Source: an uncultured Clostridia bacterium
GTDB taxonomy: Bacteria; Bacillota; Clostridia; Oscillospirales; CAG-272
Reading direction: 5' to 3'
Length of the DNA stretch: 32,862 nt
NCBI GenBank assembly: GCA_947625805.1
Contig: CANQPT010000017.1
Span: 1-32,862 of the forward strand
The notes beneath the pieces are model-generated. The model searched no databases. It was not told the origin of the DNA and saw nothing but the letters and a program-made list of their open reading frames with translations. The position numbers were made by a program, and so were the translations under genes. How positions within the stretch are numbered: position 1 is the first letter of the stretch; every line of letters begins with the position of its first letter. Positions 23,741-31,813 of this stretch are shown here, piece by piece.

Positions 23741-24960
23741 GTTCTGTAATCTCCGTTGATTTTTACGTAGTCGTATGTGAGGTCGCAGCCCCATGCACGG
23801 GCTTTTCCCATGCCGTCTGCAAACCGGATTGCGATGGTGATTTCATGCTCGGACAGAATGCGCTTGGCGTCTTGTTCCGAAAAGGGAATGCCCGCGCCTG
23901 ACCGACAGACCGTGATTCTGCCCGCCGCCGAAAGGAAAGACACGTCCGCCGTATTCGGATCGACCGCCGCGCCCGAATAACCGATCGCGCAGAGGACTCT
24001 TCCCCAGTTGGCGTCCGAGCCGAACATGGCCGCCTTGACAAGAGAGGAACAGATGACGCTTTTGGCGACGGTCTTGGCGCAGGCCGTGTCGCGTGCCCCC
24101 TCGACCGTGCATTCCAGCAGTTTGGTCGCGCCCTCGCCGTCTCCGGCGATCTGCCGGCAGAGCCACAGGTTGACCGCCCGCAGCGCCTGGCGGAAAGCGT
24201 CGTAGTCCTCCCCTTCCCGCTTGATCGGGCGGTTGCCCGCCGCGCCGTTTGCCAGCACGCAGACCATGTCGTTGGTGGAGGTGTCCCCGTCCACAGACAC
24301 CATGTTGAAGGTGTCCTGAATATCCTCCCGCAGAGCCCTTGAGAGCAGTTCCGGGCTGATGGCGCAGTCGGTGGTGATAAACACCAGCATGGTGGCCATA
24401 TTGGGGTGGATCATACCCGAGCCTTTGGCCATGCCGCCGACGGTACACAGCTTGCCGCCCGCCGAAAAACGGAACGCGATCTCCTTTTTGTGCGTATCGG
24501 TCGTCAGAATTGCCTGCGCCGCACGCTCGCCGCCCTCGGGGGTGGCCTCCAGGGTGGAAACCAACTCGGGCAGTCCCGTGCGGATGGGACAGAGATCGAG
24601 CGGCTGTCCGATCACGCCGGTAGAGGCGACCACCACGTCCTCCGGGGAGATGGACAGCGCCTGCGCGGTCATGGCGCACATTTTGCGCGCCTTCTCGATG
24701 CCGTCCGCGTTACAGGTGTTGGCGTTGCCGCTGTTGCAGATGATCGCCCGGGCCTGCCCGTTTGCAAGATTTTCTTTGGTTACGGTCAGCGGCGCGCCTT
24801 TGACCAGATTGGTCGTATAGACCGCCGCCGCCGCCGCCGGACGGTCGCTGAGGATCAGCGCAAGGTCCCGCTTGGCCTGATTTGCCCGAATGCCGCAGTG
24901 GATACCGCCGGCCGAAAAGCCGATGGGCGCGGTCACCCCGCCTTTGATTTGTTCAGTCAT
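23737..24960 (-). CDS. argJ: Bifunctional ornithine acetyltransferase / N-acetylglutamate synthase
   Basis: This 407-residue protein transfers the acetyl group from acetylornithine back to glutamate, allowing a cyclic pathway. It may also use acetyl-CoA. Self-cleavage before Thr190 in the PNMATML motif would give alpha (1-189) and beta chains. KGSGMIHPNMA and the VDGDTSTNDM block fit the family. AAAGGA precedes the ATG. No argA or argE gene lies in the window, consistent with the cyclic route. The gap to argC is 15 bp. Confidence 0.96.
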   Translation of the reverse strand: MTEQIKGGVTAPIGFSAGGIHCGIRANQAKRDLALILSDRPAAAAAVYTTNLVKGAPLTVTKENLANGQARAIICNSGNANTCNADGIEKARKMCAMTAQALSISPEDVVVASTGVIGQPLDLCPIRTGLPELVSTLEATPEGGERAAQAILTTDTHKKEIAFRFSAGGKLCTVGGMAKGSGMIHPNMATMLVFITTDCAISPELLSRALREDIQDTFNMVSVDGDTSTNDMVCVLANGAAGNRPIKREGEDYDAFRQALRAVNLWLCRQIAGDGEGATKLLECTVEGARDTACAKTVAKSVICSSLVKAAMFGSDANWGRVLCAIGYSGAAVDPNTADVSFLSAAGRITVCRSGAGIPFSEQDAKRILSEHEITIAIRFADGMGKARAWGCDLTYDYVKINGDYRT

Positions 24961-24975
24961 GCTTGTGTCCTTTTT

Positions 24976-25926
24976 TCATCTTCCGCCGTCCGCAGGACAG
25001 CAGGTCAGTCCTTTTGCCGGGTCACAGCCCAGCACGATATTCATACATTCTACCGCCGCCCCCGACGCGCCCTTGCCTAAATTATCATATCTTGCAAGCA
25101 AAAGAATGCGTTGGGCGTTGCCGCACACGGAAATTTCCATGTCGTCCCGGCCGCCGTAGGCCTCCGCCGACAGAAAACCGTCCCCGTCCCCGTCGGTGCG
25201 GTCGGTGTAATGCACGATACCGTCCGCCGGATAGAGGGTTCGGTATACCTCACGAATGCGGTCTGCCAGCGTGGGATCGGCCGCGTGCAGTGCGACCGTC
25301 ACCTCCATGCCGGCGTAAAAATCGCCGACAATCGGGCAAAAGACCGGGTCGCAGTCAAGGCCGGTCTGCGCGCGCATCTCGGGCAGGTGCTTGTGGCTCT
25401 GTCCCAGCGCATACTGGCGGGGCGCGCGCAGCGCTCCGGCCGTGTCGCTTGTGTACTGCGCGATCATCTTCTTCCCGCCGCCCGAATAGCCGGTCAGCGA
25501 AAAGCAGGTCAGTTTTTCGCTTTTGGCAATCAATCCTGCCTGCACAAGCGGTCGGACCAGCGCGATATAGCCGCTGGCATGGCAACCGGGCACGGCAATG
25601 CGCTTTGCGCCTTTCACCCGCTCGGCGTGTTCGTCCGAAAGTTCGGGAAAGCCGTAGGCAAAGCGCGGGTCGGTGCGGTGCGCGGTGGAGGTGTCCAGAA
25701 TCACAGTGTCGGGATTTTCACACAGTGTGAGCGCTTGCCTTGCCGCCTCGTCCGGAAGACACAGAAAGACCACGTCCGCCGCATTGATTGCCCGGGCGCG
25801 GGACCGGTTGTCCTTGCGTTCCTTTTCCGGCAAAGTAATCAGAGAAAGATCGTTTCGTGCGGAAATCCGCTCGTGAATGCGCAGGCCGGTGGTACCGGCG
25901 CTTCCGTCAATAAATACTTTTTTCAT
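24976..25926 (-). CDS. argC: N-acetyl-gamma-glutamyl-phosphate reductase, short type
   Basis: The 316-residue NADPH-dependent enzyme reduces N-acetylglutamyl phosphate to the semialdehyde. The dinucleotide site is FIDGSAGTTGLRIHER. The catalytic cysteine is Cys115 in VPGCHASGY. It is shorter than the common ArgC (about 345 residues) and has the type 2 pattern (ArgC2), with GYSGGGKKMI and a short C-terminal region. The ATG at 25926 overlaps the argH stop as ATGA. Its presence between argH and argJ fits the operon. Confidence 0.95.
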   Translation of the reverse strand: MKKVFIDGSAGTTGLRIHERISARNDLSLITLPEKERKDNRSRARAINAADVVFLCLPDEAARQALTLCENPDTVILDTSTAHRTDPRFAYGFPELSDEHAERVKGAKRIAVPGCHASGYIALVRPLVQAGLIAKSEKLTCFSLTGYSGGGKKMIAQYTSDTAGALRAPRQYALGQSHKHLPEMRAQTGLDCDPVFCPIVGDFYAGMEVTVALHAADPTLADRIREVYRTLYPADGIVHYTDRTDGDGDGFLSAEAYGGRDDMEISVCGNAQRILLLARYDNLGKGASGAAVECMNIVLGCDPAKGLTCCPADGGR

Positions 25927-27296
25927 TGTAAAAAACGCTCGATATATGCGATCTGTCCTTCCACCTGATCGGGAGATGCGCCGCCGGCGCTGGATCTGGC
26001 ATAGGCGCAGGCTGCGGGGTCGATGGCTTTGTAAAGATCCCGGTCAAAATTGGGGTCGTATTTCCGATATTCCTCCAGCGGGATCTCTTCCAGCGTGCGC
26101 CCGCTTGCAACGCAAACGCCCACGATCTGCCCGACCGTTTTGTAGGCCGAGCGGAAGGGCACGCCCTTTTTGGCAAGGTAGTCGGCAAGGTCGGTTGCGT
26201 TGATCAGTCCCGTGCGTGCCGCTGCCGCCAGATTTTCTTTGCGTACGGTCATGCTGTCGAGCATGGGGACAAACACGGTCAGGCACCCGGTGACCGTTTC
26301 CAGCGCGTCAAAAACGGCCTCCTTGTCCTCCTGCATATCCTTGTTGTATGCGAGCGGCAGACCTTTGAGCATGGTGAGCAGGGTGATCAGATCCCCGTAC
26401 ACCCGCCCGGTCTTGCCGCGAATGAGTTCGGCCATGTCCGGGTTTTTCTTCTGCGGCATGATGGACGAGCCGGTAGTAAACCGGTCGGATAACTCGATAA
26501 AGGAGAACTCCCAACTGCTCCACAGGATCAGTTCCTCGCAAAAGCGGGAAAGATGGGTCATAACAAGCGAAAAACAGGCGGCAAGTTCGACCGCAAAGTC
26601 CCGGTCGGAGACCGCGTCGATCGAATTGCGGGCGATATCCGCAAAGCCGAGAGCGGCCCCGGTTGCCTGCCGGTCGGTGGGATAGGTGGTGCCCGCCAGA
26701 GCGCACGCGCCCAAAGGACTGACGTTCATGCGGGTGACCGCGTCCGAGAGGCGGCAGAGGTCCCGGGTGAACATCATGCCGTAGGCGAGCAGTTGGTGCG
26801 CCATGGTCACCGGCTGTGCCCGCTGTAAGTGGGTGTAGCCCGGCATGACCGCGTCGGCGTTTTTCCTTGCCTGTTCGCAGATTACCCGCAAAAGGTCACA
26901 GAGCAGCTCCCGCACATGGGCGCATTCGTCCCGCAGATAAAGCCGCAGATCGGTGGCCACCTGATCGTTGCGGGAGCGGGCGGTATGCAGTTTTTTGCCT
27001 GCGTCCCCGATGCGCGCGGTCAGTTCCTGCTCGACGAACATATGAATGTCCTCACAGCGTTCGTCGATCTGCAGCGCTCCGCTCTGCAAGTCGGCAAGAA
27101 TGCCGCCAAGGCCTTCGATGATGGCCTGGGCGTCGGCGGGGGGAATGATCCCCTGCGCTCCCAGCATGGCCGCGTGTGCAAGACTGCCGCGAATGTCCTG
27201 TGCGTACATCTTCCGGTCAAAGCGAATGCTGGCGTTGAAGGCGTCCGCCGTCCGGTCGAGCTCCTCGGCAAACCGCCCGGTCCAGAGTTTTTCCAT
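25923..27296 (-). CDS. argH: Argininosuccinate lyase
   Basis: The 457-residue enzyme cleaves argininosuccinate to arginine and fumarate, the last step. The fumarase/lyase signature GSSIMPQKKNPDMAELI (about residues 275-292) contains the catalytic serine. TARSRNDQVATDLRLYLRD and YTHLQRAQPVTMAHQ are further family blocks. The start at 27296 is three bases after the argG stop codon, so it is coupled to argG. Confidence 0.97.
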   Translation of the reverse strand: MEKLWTGRFAEELDRTADAFNASIRFDRKMYAQDIRGSLAHAAMLGAQGIIPPADAQAIIEGLGGILADLQSGALQIDERCEDIHMFVEQELTARIGDAGKKLHTARSRNDQVATDLRLYLRDECAHVRELLCDLLRVICEQARKNADAVMPGYTHLQRAQPVTMAHQLLAYGMMFTRDLCRLSDAVTRMNVSPLGACALAGTTYPTDRQATGAALGFADIARNSIDAVSDRDFAVELAACFSLVMTHLSRFCEELILWSSWEFSFIELSDRFTTGSSIMPQKKNPDMAELIRGKTGRVYGDLITLLTMLKGLPLAYNKDMQEDKEAVFDALETVTGCLTVFVPMLDSMTVRKENLAAAARTGLINATDLADYLAKKGVPFRSAYKTVGQIVGVCVASGRTLEEIPLEEYRKYDPNFDRDLYKAIDPAACAYARSSAGGASPDQVEGQIAYIERFLQ

Positions 27297-27299
27297 TGC

Positions 27300-28529
27300 T
27301 TACTCCCCGGCTTTTTCCCGGCGCTTTGCGGCCACCCGGATGGGCAGGCCGAAAAGATTGATAAATCCGGCGCTGTCCGCCTGGTTGTACACGTTGTCCT
27401 CGTCAAAGGTAGCGATCTCCGGGTCGTAGAGCGAATAGGGCGAGGTCACGCCCGCGTTGATGATATTGCCTTTGTACAGCTTGAGCCGCACGTCCCCGGT
27501 CACGTGCTCCTGGGTCTTGTCCACGAATGCCGACAGCGCCTCGCGCAGGGGGGTAAACCACTGCCCGAAGTAGACCAGTTCCCCGAACCGGATGGCGAGT
27601 TGCTCCTTGTAGTGCTGGGTGTCCCGGTCGAGGGTGATGGTTTCCAGCACTTGATGCGCCCGGTAGAGGATGGTGCCGCCGGGGGTCTCGTACACCCCGC
27701 GGCTCTTCATGCCGACCAGACGGTTTTCCACCAGATCCGCAAGACCGATGCCGTTTTCGCCGCCCAGGCGGTTGAGGGCGGCCACGATCTCGGCGCCTTT
27801 CATGGGCTTTCCGTCGATGGCGGTGGGGACGCCTTTCTCAAAATGAACGGTCACATAGGTCGGCTTGTCGGGCGCGTCGATGGGAGAAACGCCCATCTCT
27901 AAAAAGCCCGGCTTTTCGTATTGCGGCTGGTTTGCCGGATCTTCGAGATCCAGTCCTTCGTGCGAAAGGTGCCACAGGTTTTTATCTTTGGAATAGTTGG
28001 TCTCGCGGCTGATCTTGAGCGGGATGTTGTGGGATTGCGCATATTCGATCTCTTGCTCCCGGCTCTTGATCGACCACTCCCGCCAGGGTGCGATGATCTT
28101 CATGTCCGGTGCAAAGGCGTGAATGGTCAACTCAAAGCGCACTTGGTCGTTGCCCTTGCCGGTACAGCCGTGACAGATGGCGTCCGCGCCCTCCGCCAGC
28201 GCAATCTCGACAATCCGCTTGGCGATGACCGGGCGGGCAAAGGAGGTGCCGAGCAAATAGTCGCCCTCGTATTTTGCGCCCGCTTTGAGGGTCGGGAAAA
28301 CGTAATCCTCAATAAATGCGTCCTTCAGATCCTCGACGTACAGTTTGGACGCGCCGGTGGCCAGCGCCTTTTGCTCGAGGCCGTCCAGTTCCGTGCCCTG
28401 TCCGACGTCGCCGGACACGGCGATGACCTCGCAGTTGTTGTAATTCTCTTTGAGCCACGGAATGATGATCGAGGTATCGAGCCCTCCCGAGTATGCCAAG
28501 ACTACCTTTTTGATCTCTTGCTTGTTCAT
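27300..28529 (-). CDS. argG: Argininosuccinate synthase
   Basis: This 409-residue enzyme joins citrulline and aspartate using ATP. The N-terminal PP-motif [15 protein letters not shown] and the central [15 protein letters not shown] and [17 protein letters not shown] blocks are typical. The ATG at 28529 has GGAGG five to nine bases upstream and begins [16 protein letters not shown]; the frame to 28556 would place the ribosome binding site and an ARG box inside the gene. It is first in the operon that runs to 15659 and lies directly under the ArgR-type promoter. Confidence 0.97.
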   Translation of the reverse strand: MNKQEIKKVVLAYSGGLDTSIIIPWLKENYNNCEVIAVSGDVGQGTELDGLEQKALATGASKLYVEDLKDAFIEDYVFPTLKAGAKYEGDYLLGTSFARPVIAKRIVEIALAEGADAICHGCTGKGNDQVRFELTIHAFAPDMKIIAPWREWSIKSREQEIEYAQSHNIPLKISRETNYSKDKNLWHLSHEGLDLEDPANQPQYEKPGFLEMGVSPIDAPDKPTYVTVHFEKGVPTAIDGKPMKGAEIVAALNRLGGENGIGLADLVENRLVGMKSRGVYETPGGTILYRAHQVLETITLDRDTQHYKEQLAIRFGELVYFGQWFTPLREALSAFVDKTQEHVTGDVRLKLYKGNIINAGVTSPYSLYDPEIATFDEDNVYNQADSAGFINLFGLPIRVAAKRREKAGE

Positions 28530-28541
28530 GTTTTCCTCCGG

Positions 28542-28577
28542 TGAATGATTATTCAAAATTTATAGTATAATTATGCA
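28542..28577 (-). promoter_or_regulatory. Probable ARG boxes (ArgR operators)
   Basis: Box A (28542-28555, TGAATGATTATTCA) has the TGAAT-N4-ATTCA core of ArgR/AhrC operators and is nearly a perfect palindrome. Box B (28564-28577, AGTATAATTATGCA) is a weaker match. Centres are 22 bp apart, close to the 21 bp of tandem ARG boxes in E. coli. Box B overlaps the -10 and box A lies over the transcription start. No argR gene was found in the window. Confidence 0.65.
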
Positions 28578-28598
28578 TCTTTTCTGACCGTTTGTCAA
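28570..28598 (-). promoter_or_regulatory. Arginine operon promoter
   Basis: TTGACA (28593-28598) and CATAAT (28570-28575) lie 17 bp apart on the minus strand. The predicted start is near 28563, between the two probable ARG boxes, with a leader of about 35 nt. The -35 is within a direct repeat of TTGACAAAC separated by a CCCC-type spacer. Confidence 0.75.
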
Positions 28599-28650
28599 GG
28601 GGAGTTTGTCAAAAACTTTGGGAAATGCACAATTTCAGACATATTGCATA

Positions 28651-28673
28651 AAAATGCATAGAATTTGCATTTT
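28651..28673 (-). terminator. Weak terminator-like hairpin after the ComM/YifB gene
   Basis: Arms AAAATGCA and TGCATTTT (8 bp) enclose seven bases, immediately past the stop codon (28676-28678), with TTTT in the 3' arm on the minus strand. The stem is AT-rich, so termination efficiency is uncertain. Confidence 0.45.
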
Positions 28674-28675
28674 AT

Positions 28676-30217
28676 TCATTCCGTTTCGGGACGATCGAGT
28701 TTGCGCAGGGAGATGGCTTCGAACAAATGCCGCTCTCCGATCTTCTCCGCGCCGTCCAAGTCCGCGATGGTGCGCGCCATGCGAAGAATGCGGTCGTGGG
28801 CTCTGGCGGAAAGATTCATGGAGTCGTATGCCATGCGCAGGATGGCGTCGGTTTGCCCGTTCAGCGCGCAGTATTTGCGGATCTGCGGCGCGGACATCTG
28901 CGCGTTGCAGGAGATCTCGTCGCCGCCCGCTTTGAACCGCTCCAGCGCAAAGGCGCGGGCGCGTTCCACTCTGGCACGAATATCGGCCGAACTCTCTCCC
29001 TTTTTCCGTTCGGAAATTTCCCGGTAGGAAAGCGAGCTTACCTCGATCTGCATATCGATGCGGTCCAGCAGCGGCCCGGATACTCTGGCAAGGTAGGCCT
29101 TTCTTGCGGCGGGGGTGCAGGTGCAGGGCTTGGTGGGGTGGCCGTAATAGCCGCACTTGCAGGGGTTCATGGCGCAGACCAAAGTGATCGAGCAGGGATA
29201 GGTCACACTGCCCGACATGCGGGTGATGGTGATGGTGCGATCTTCCAGAGGCTGGCGGAGAATTTCGGTCACGCTTCTTGCGTATTCGGGAAGTTCGTCG
29301 AGAAAGAGCACGCCGTTGTGGGCAAGGGAGACCTCGCCCGGACGCAGGGAAGCAGAGCCTCCGCCCGCAAGCGATGCGATGGTGGCGGTATGATGGGGAG
29401 CGCGAAAAGGACGCGCTGTGACAAGCGAGGTATGCGCCGGAAGAAGTCCGGCCACTGAGTGGATCTTGGTGGTTTCCACCGCCTCTTCAAAGGAAAGCGG
29501 GGGAAGAATGCCGGGCAGGCGTTTGGCAAGCATGCTTTTGCCGGTACCGGGAGGGCCGATCAGCAGGATATTGTGTCCTCCTGCCGCCGCGATCTCCAGC
29601 GCGCGCTTGGCCTGCTCCTGCCCGCGCACGTCGGCAAAGTCATAGGCGCAATCGTCCGCCGCCCGCAAAAAGTGATCCATGGAAAAGGACGCGGGGGCAA
29701 TCGGGATAATCCCGTTCAGGTGATCGACCAGTTCGCGCACCGTGCGCACGCCGTAAACCCGTACCCCGTCCGCGACCGCGGCCTCCTCGGCGTTCTCGTA
29801 CGGGACGAAGATCTCGGTCCTGCCCGCCTCGCGGGCGGCTAACACCCGGCAGAGCATACCGTTTGCCGGGCGGACTTCACCCGAAAGGGAGAGTTCGCCG
29901 ATAAAGCAACGCCGCTCCATGCCGTCGGGCGGCAAGGCTCCGCTCGAAAGCAACAGCGCCATGAGCACAGACAGATCGTAGGCCGTGCCTTCTTTTTTGC
30001 GATCGGCCGGCGCAAGGTTGACCACCACCGAGGTGTCCGGAAAGGAAAAGCCCGAGTTGACGCAGGCCGCCCGCACCCGCTCTTTGGCCTCCTTGACCGC
30101 CGTGTCGGGAAGTCCTACCATCTCGAACAGGCCGAGCCGGTTCTGAATATCGCACTCCACGGTGATTTCATATCCGTTCGCGCCGGTGATCCCGGCGGAA
30201 AATACCTTGCTGATCAT
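28676..30217 (-). CDS. ComM/YifB-family AAA+ ATPase (Mg-chelatase-like)
   Basis: A 513-residue protein of the ComM/YifB family. In naturally competent bacteria ComM is a helicase that extends DNA branch migration; clostridial copies are little studied. The N-terminal S5/Lon-like domain (about 1-170) begins MISKVFSAGITGANGYEI. The AAA+ core has Walker A GPPGTGKS at 221-228, GVLFLDELPEY as Walker B, and a Cys-rich loop (CAMNPCKCGYYGHPTKPC). The C-terminal Mg-chelatase-type helical domain ends with a RILRMARTIADLDG segment. AGGAGG is seven bases before the ATG. It follows pfkA by 111 bp with a terminator-like hairpin between, so it is probably separate. Confidence 0.93.
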   Translation of the reverse strand: MISKVFSAGITGANGYEITVECDIQNRLGLFEMVGLPDTAVKEAKERVRAACVNSGFSFPDTSVVVNLAPADRKKEGTAYDLSVLMALLLSSGALPPDGMERRCFIGELSLSGEVRPANGMLCRVLAAREAGRTEIFVPYENAEEAAVADGVRVYGVRTVRELVDHLNGIIPIAPASFSMDHFLRAADDCAYDFADVRGQEQAKRALEIAAAGGHNILLIGPPGTGKSMLAKRLPGILPPLSFEEAVETTKIHSVAGLLPAHTSLVTARPFRAPHHTATIASLAGGGSASLRPGEVSLAHNGVLFLDELPEYARSVTEILRQPLEDRTITITRMSGSVTYPCSITLVCAMNPCKCGYYGHPTKPCTCTPAARKAYLARVSGPLLDRIDMQIEVSSLSYREISERKKGESSADIRARVERARAFALERFKAGGDEISCNAQMSAPQIRKYCALNGQTDAILRMAYDSMNLSARAHDRILRMARTIADLDGAEKIGERHLFEAISLRKLDRPETE

Positions 30218-30290
30218 GGTGTCCTCCTGATATGTAGAATTTCCTGTACCACCGCCCTACGGGCGGAGTCGGAGGCTTTTCGTCATAAAG

Positions 30291-30320
30291 AAATCAGTAA
30301 AAGCGGGCTTTTACTGATTT
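30291..30320. terminator. Terminator hairpin after pfkA
   Basis: Twelve perfect base pairs (AAATCAGTAAAA with TTTTACTGATTT) enclose a small GC loop. It lies 9 bp after the pfkA stop codon, read on the minus strand. A second GC-rich hairpin, CCGCCC-TAC-GGGCGG at 30252-30266, lies in the leader of the next gene. Confidence 0.7.
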
Positions 30321-30328
30321 CGCAGTCG

Positions 30329-31393
30329 CTATTTGGAAATTAAATAAGCGGTGTTATACAAATCCCGGAACTGCTCTGCCTTGACGCGGCAGAACTCCCG
30401 CATTTCCGCCGCCTGCTCGGACGAAAAGGCGTCTAAATCTCCGTCTTTCAGTTTTCCTTTATACATACGGTCAAGAATGAGCGCATAGCCGATGTCCATC
30501 GAGCAGATCTTGTCCTCGTGGATACAGACCACAAGGTTGCTCTTGCCGTCCAGCAAAAGATCCACGGCCTCTTTGCCCATTTGCGCCGCCAGCACACGGT
30601 CGCGCAGGGTCGGCGAACCGCCGCGCACCACGTGGGCAAGGCGGGCGAACTTGGTCTCAATGCCGGTCTTCTGCTCAAAGCGTTTTGCAAACGGCTCGGC
30701 AAAGCCCTCGCAGCCCTCGGCCACGATGACGATGAAATTGCGCTTGCCGTTGTTTTTGGCTTCGATCACCCGTTCGATGGCCGCGTCCTCGTCAAAGGCG
30801 ATCTCGTCCACCACGATGATCGACGCGCCCACCGCGACGCCGGTGTTCAGCGCGATATAGCCCGCGTTGCGGCCCATGACCTCCACCACGTCGCAGCGCG
30901 CGTGGGATTCACAGGTGTCCCGCAGACGGTCAACCATTTCGATGACCGTGTTCATAGCCGTATCGTATCCGATCGAATAATCGGTGGCGGTAATATCGTT
31001 GTCGATGGTGCCCGGAAGTCCGATGCAGGGAATGCCGCGCAGAGTCAAGTCGGTGGCTCCCCGGAATGTGCCGTCGCCGCCGATGGCAACGATGCCGTCG
31101 ATCTGATTTTTCTCGCAGACGGCGACCGCCCGGGCCATGCCCTCCTCGGTCTTGAACTCGGGAGAGCGTGCCGAATAGAGGATGGTGCCTCCGTGATTGA
31201 GAATATTGGAAACATCCCGTTCGGAAAACAGCTTCATGTTTCCTTCCATCAGTCCTTTATAGCCCTCGTATATACCCATGACCTCAACGCCGTTTTCCAG
31301 CGCCGCGCGGGTGACCGCACGGATGGTCGCGTTCATTCCGGGGGAATCCCCGCCCGAGGTCAGTACACCGATTCTTCTGAATTTTGTTGTCAT
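30329..31393 (-). CDS. pfkA: 6-phosphofructokinase, ATP-type
   Basis: The 354-residue glycolytic enzyme phosphorylates fructose 6-phosphate. Motifs include TSGGDSPGMN, IGGDGTFRGA and the catalytic PGTIDND, followed by VMGRNAGYIA. Gly in the GGDGT motif points to ATP, not pyrophosphate, as donor. It is about 35 residues longer than the E. coli enzyme, with a C-terminal helical tail ending in NTAYLISK. The ATG is at 31393 and the nearest GGAG is 11 bases upstream. A promoter of TTGATT/TATGAT type lies upstream. Confidence 0.94.
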   Translation of the reverse strand: MTTKFRRIGVLTSGGDSPGMNATIRAVTRAALENGVEVMGIYEGYKGLMEGNMKLFSERDVSNILNHGGTILYSARSPEFKTEEGMARAVAVCEKNQIDGIVAIGGDGTFRGATDLTLRGIPCIGLPGTIDNDITATDYSIGYDTAMNTVIEMVDRLRDTCESHARCDVVEVMGRNAGYIALNTGVAVGASIIVVDEIAFDEDAAIERVIEAKNNGKRNFIVIVAEGCEGFAEPFAKRFEQKTGIETKFARLAHVVRGGSPTLRDRVLAAQMGKEAVDLLLDGKSNLVVCIHEDKICSMDIGYALILDRMYKGKLKDGDLDAFSSEQAAEMREFCRVKAEQFRDLYNTAYLISK

Positions 31394-31439
31394 TGCGTCT
31401 TCATCTCCGTCGCGTTACTTCTTTTCATTCTAATATTAT

Positions 31440-31468
31440 ATCATACCGCAAACCGGGACAAAAATCAA
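31440..31468 (-). promoter_or_regulatory. pfkA promoter
   Basis: On the minus strand TTGATT (31463-31468) is 17 bp from TATGAT (31440-31445). This places the start near 31433, with a 40-nt leader. Confidence 0.6.
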
Positions 31469-31583
31469 GTATTTCCCAAGAGATTTTTGCCCTTTCGGCC
31501 AAATCTTCCGCATTTTCGCGGGGGTGAGGGTGGAGCGGGGCAAGAGAAATGCTTTCCCGGGGATTGGGCGCGGGGTAAGAGAA

Positions 31584-31607
31584 AACCGACCGCAAAAGCG
31601 GTCGGTT
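31584..31607. terminator. Terminator of the small gene and surface-protein unit
   Basis: A perfect 10-bp stem (AACCGACCGC with GCGGTCGGTT) around AAAA is followed on the minus strand by TTCTCTTACC. It ends the unit transcribed from beyond the right edge, 34 bp after the small gene's stop codon. Confidence 0.8.
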
Positions 31608-31615
31608 GGATTACG

Positions 31616-31649
31616 TTGCGATTACTCGTCTGCATTGCGATTACTGGTC
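31616..31649. repeat. 15-bp duplication over the small gene's stop codon
   Basis: TTGCGATTACTCGTC (31616-31630) and TTGCGATTACTGGTC (31635-31649) differ at one base and are 19 bp apart. The second includes the stop codon of the 49-residue gene. The duplication would recreate a stop codon just downstream. Confidence 0.7.
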
Positions 31650-31790
31650 GAAATAGGTTCCGTCCAGCAAGGCGTCAACGTTAAAGTTAAAGGGATCGGT
31701 GTCGGAGCCGGGATCTCTCTCATCCATAATCTCCTTGTCGGTCGCAAAGTGATATACGGACATCTCGGGAGTTTCATACTGTGTTTCCAT
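31641..31790 (-). CDS. Small acidic protein, 49 residues, unknown function
   Basis: A small gene of 50 codons, below common ORF-length cutoffs. The product begins METQYETPEMSVYHFATDKE and ends LDGTYFDQ; it is acidic, rich in Asp and Thr, with no cysteine and no membrane segment. AAGGAG lies 11 bases before the ATG, and the gene starts 23 bp after the surface-protein gene in the same direction, so the two are probably co-transcribed. The N-terminal YETPEM pattern resembles short peptides often seen beside large secreted proteins or natural-product genes in Clostridia; this resemblance is from memory and uncertain. Confidence 0.6.
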   Translation of the reverse strand: METQYETPEMSVYHFATDKEIMDERDPGSDTDPFNFNVDALLDGTYFDQ

Positions 31791-31813
31791 TCTCTTATCT
31801 TCTCCTTTCTGAC

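Noticed and set aside
26829-27902. Plus-strand frame of 357 codons opposite argH/argG
   Set aside because: Antisense shadow of two conserved genes with no ribosome binding site or recognised domain.
30518-31684. Plus-strand frame of 388 codons opposite pfkA
   Set aside because: Shadow of pfkA; the part beyond pfkA crosses a promoter and a terminator.
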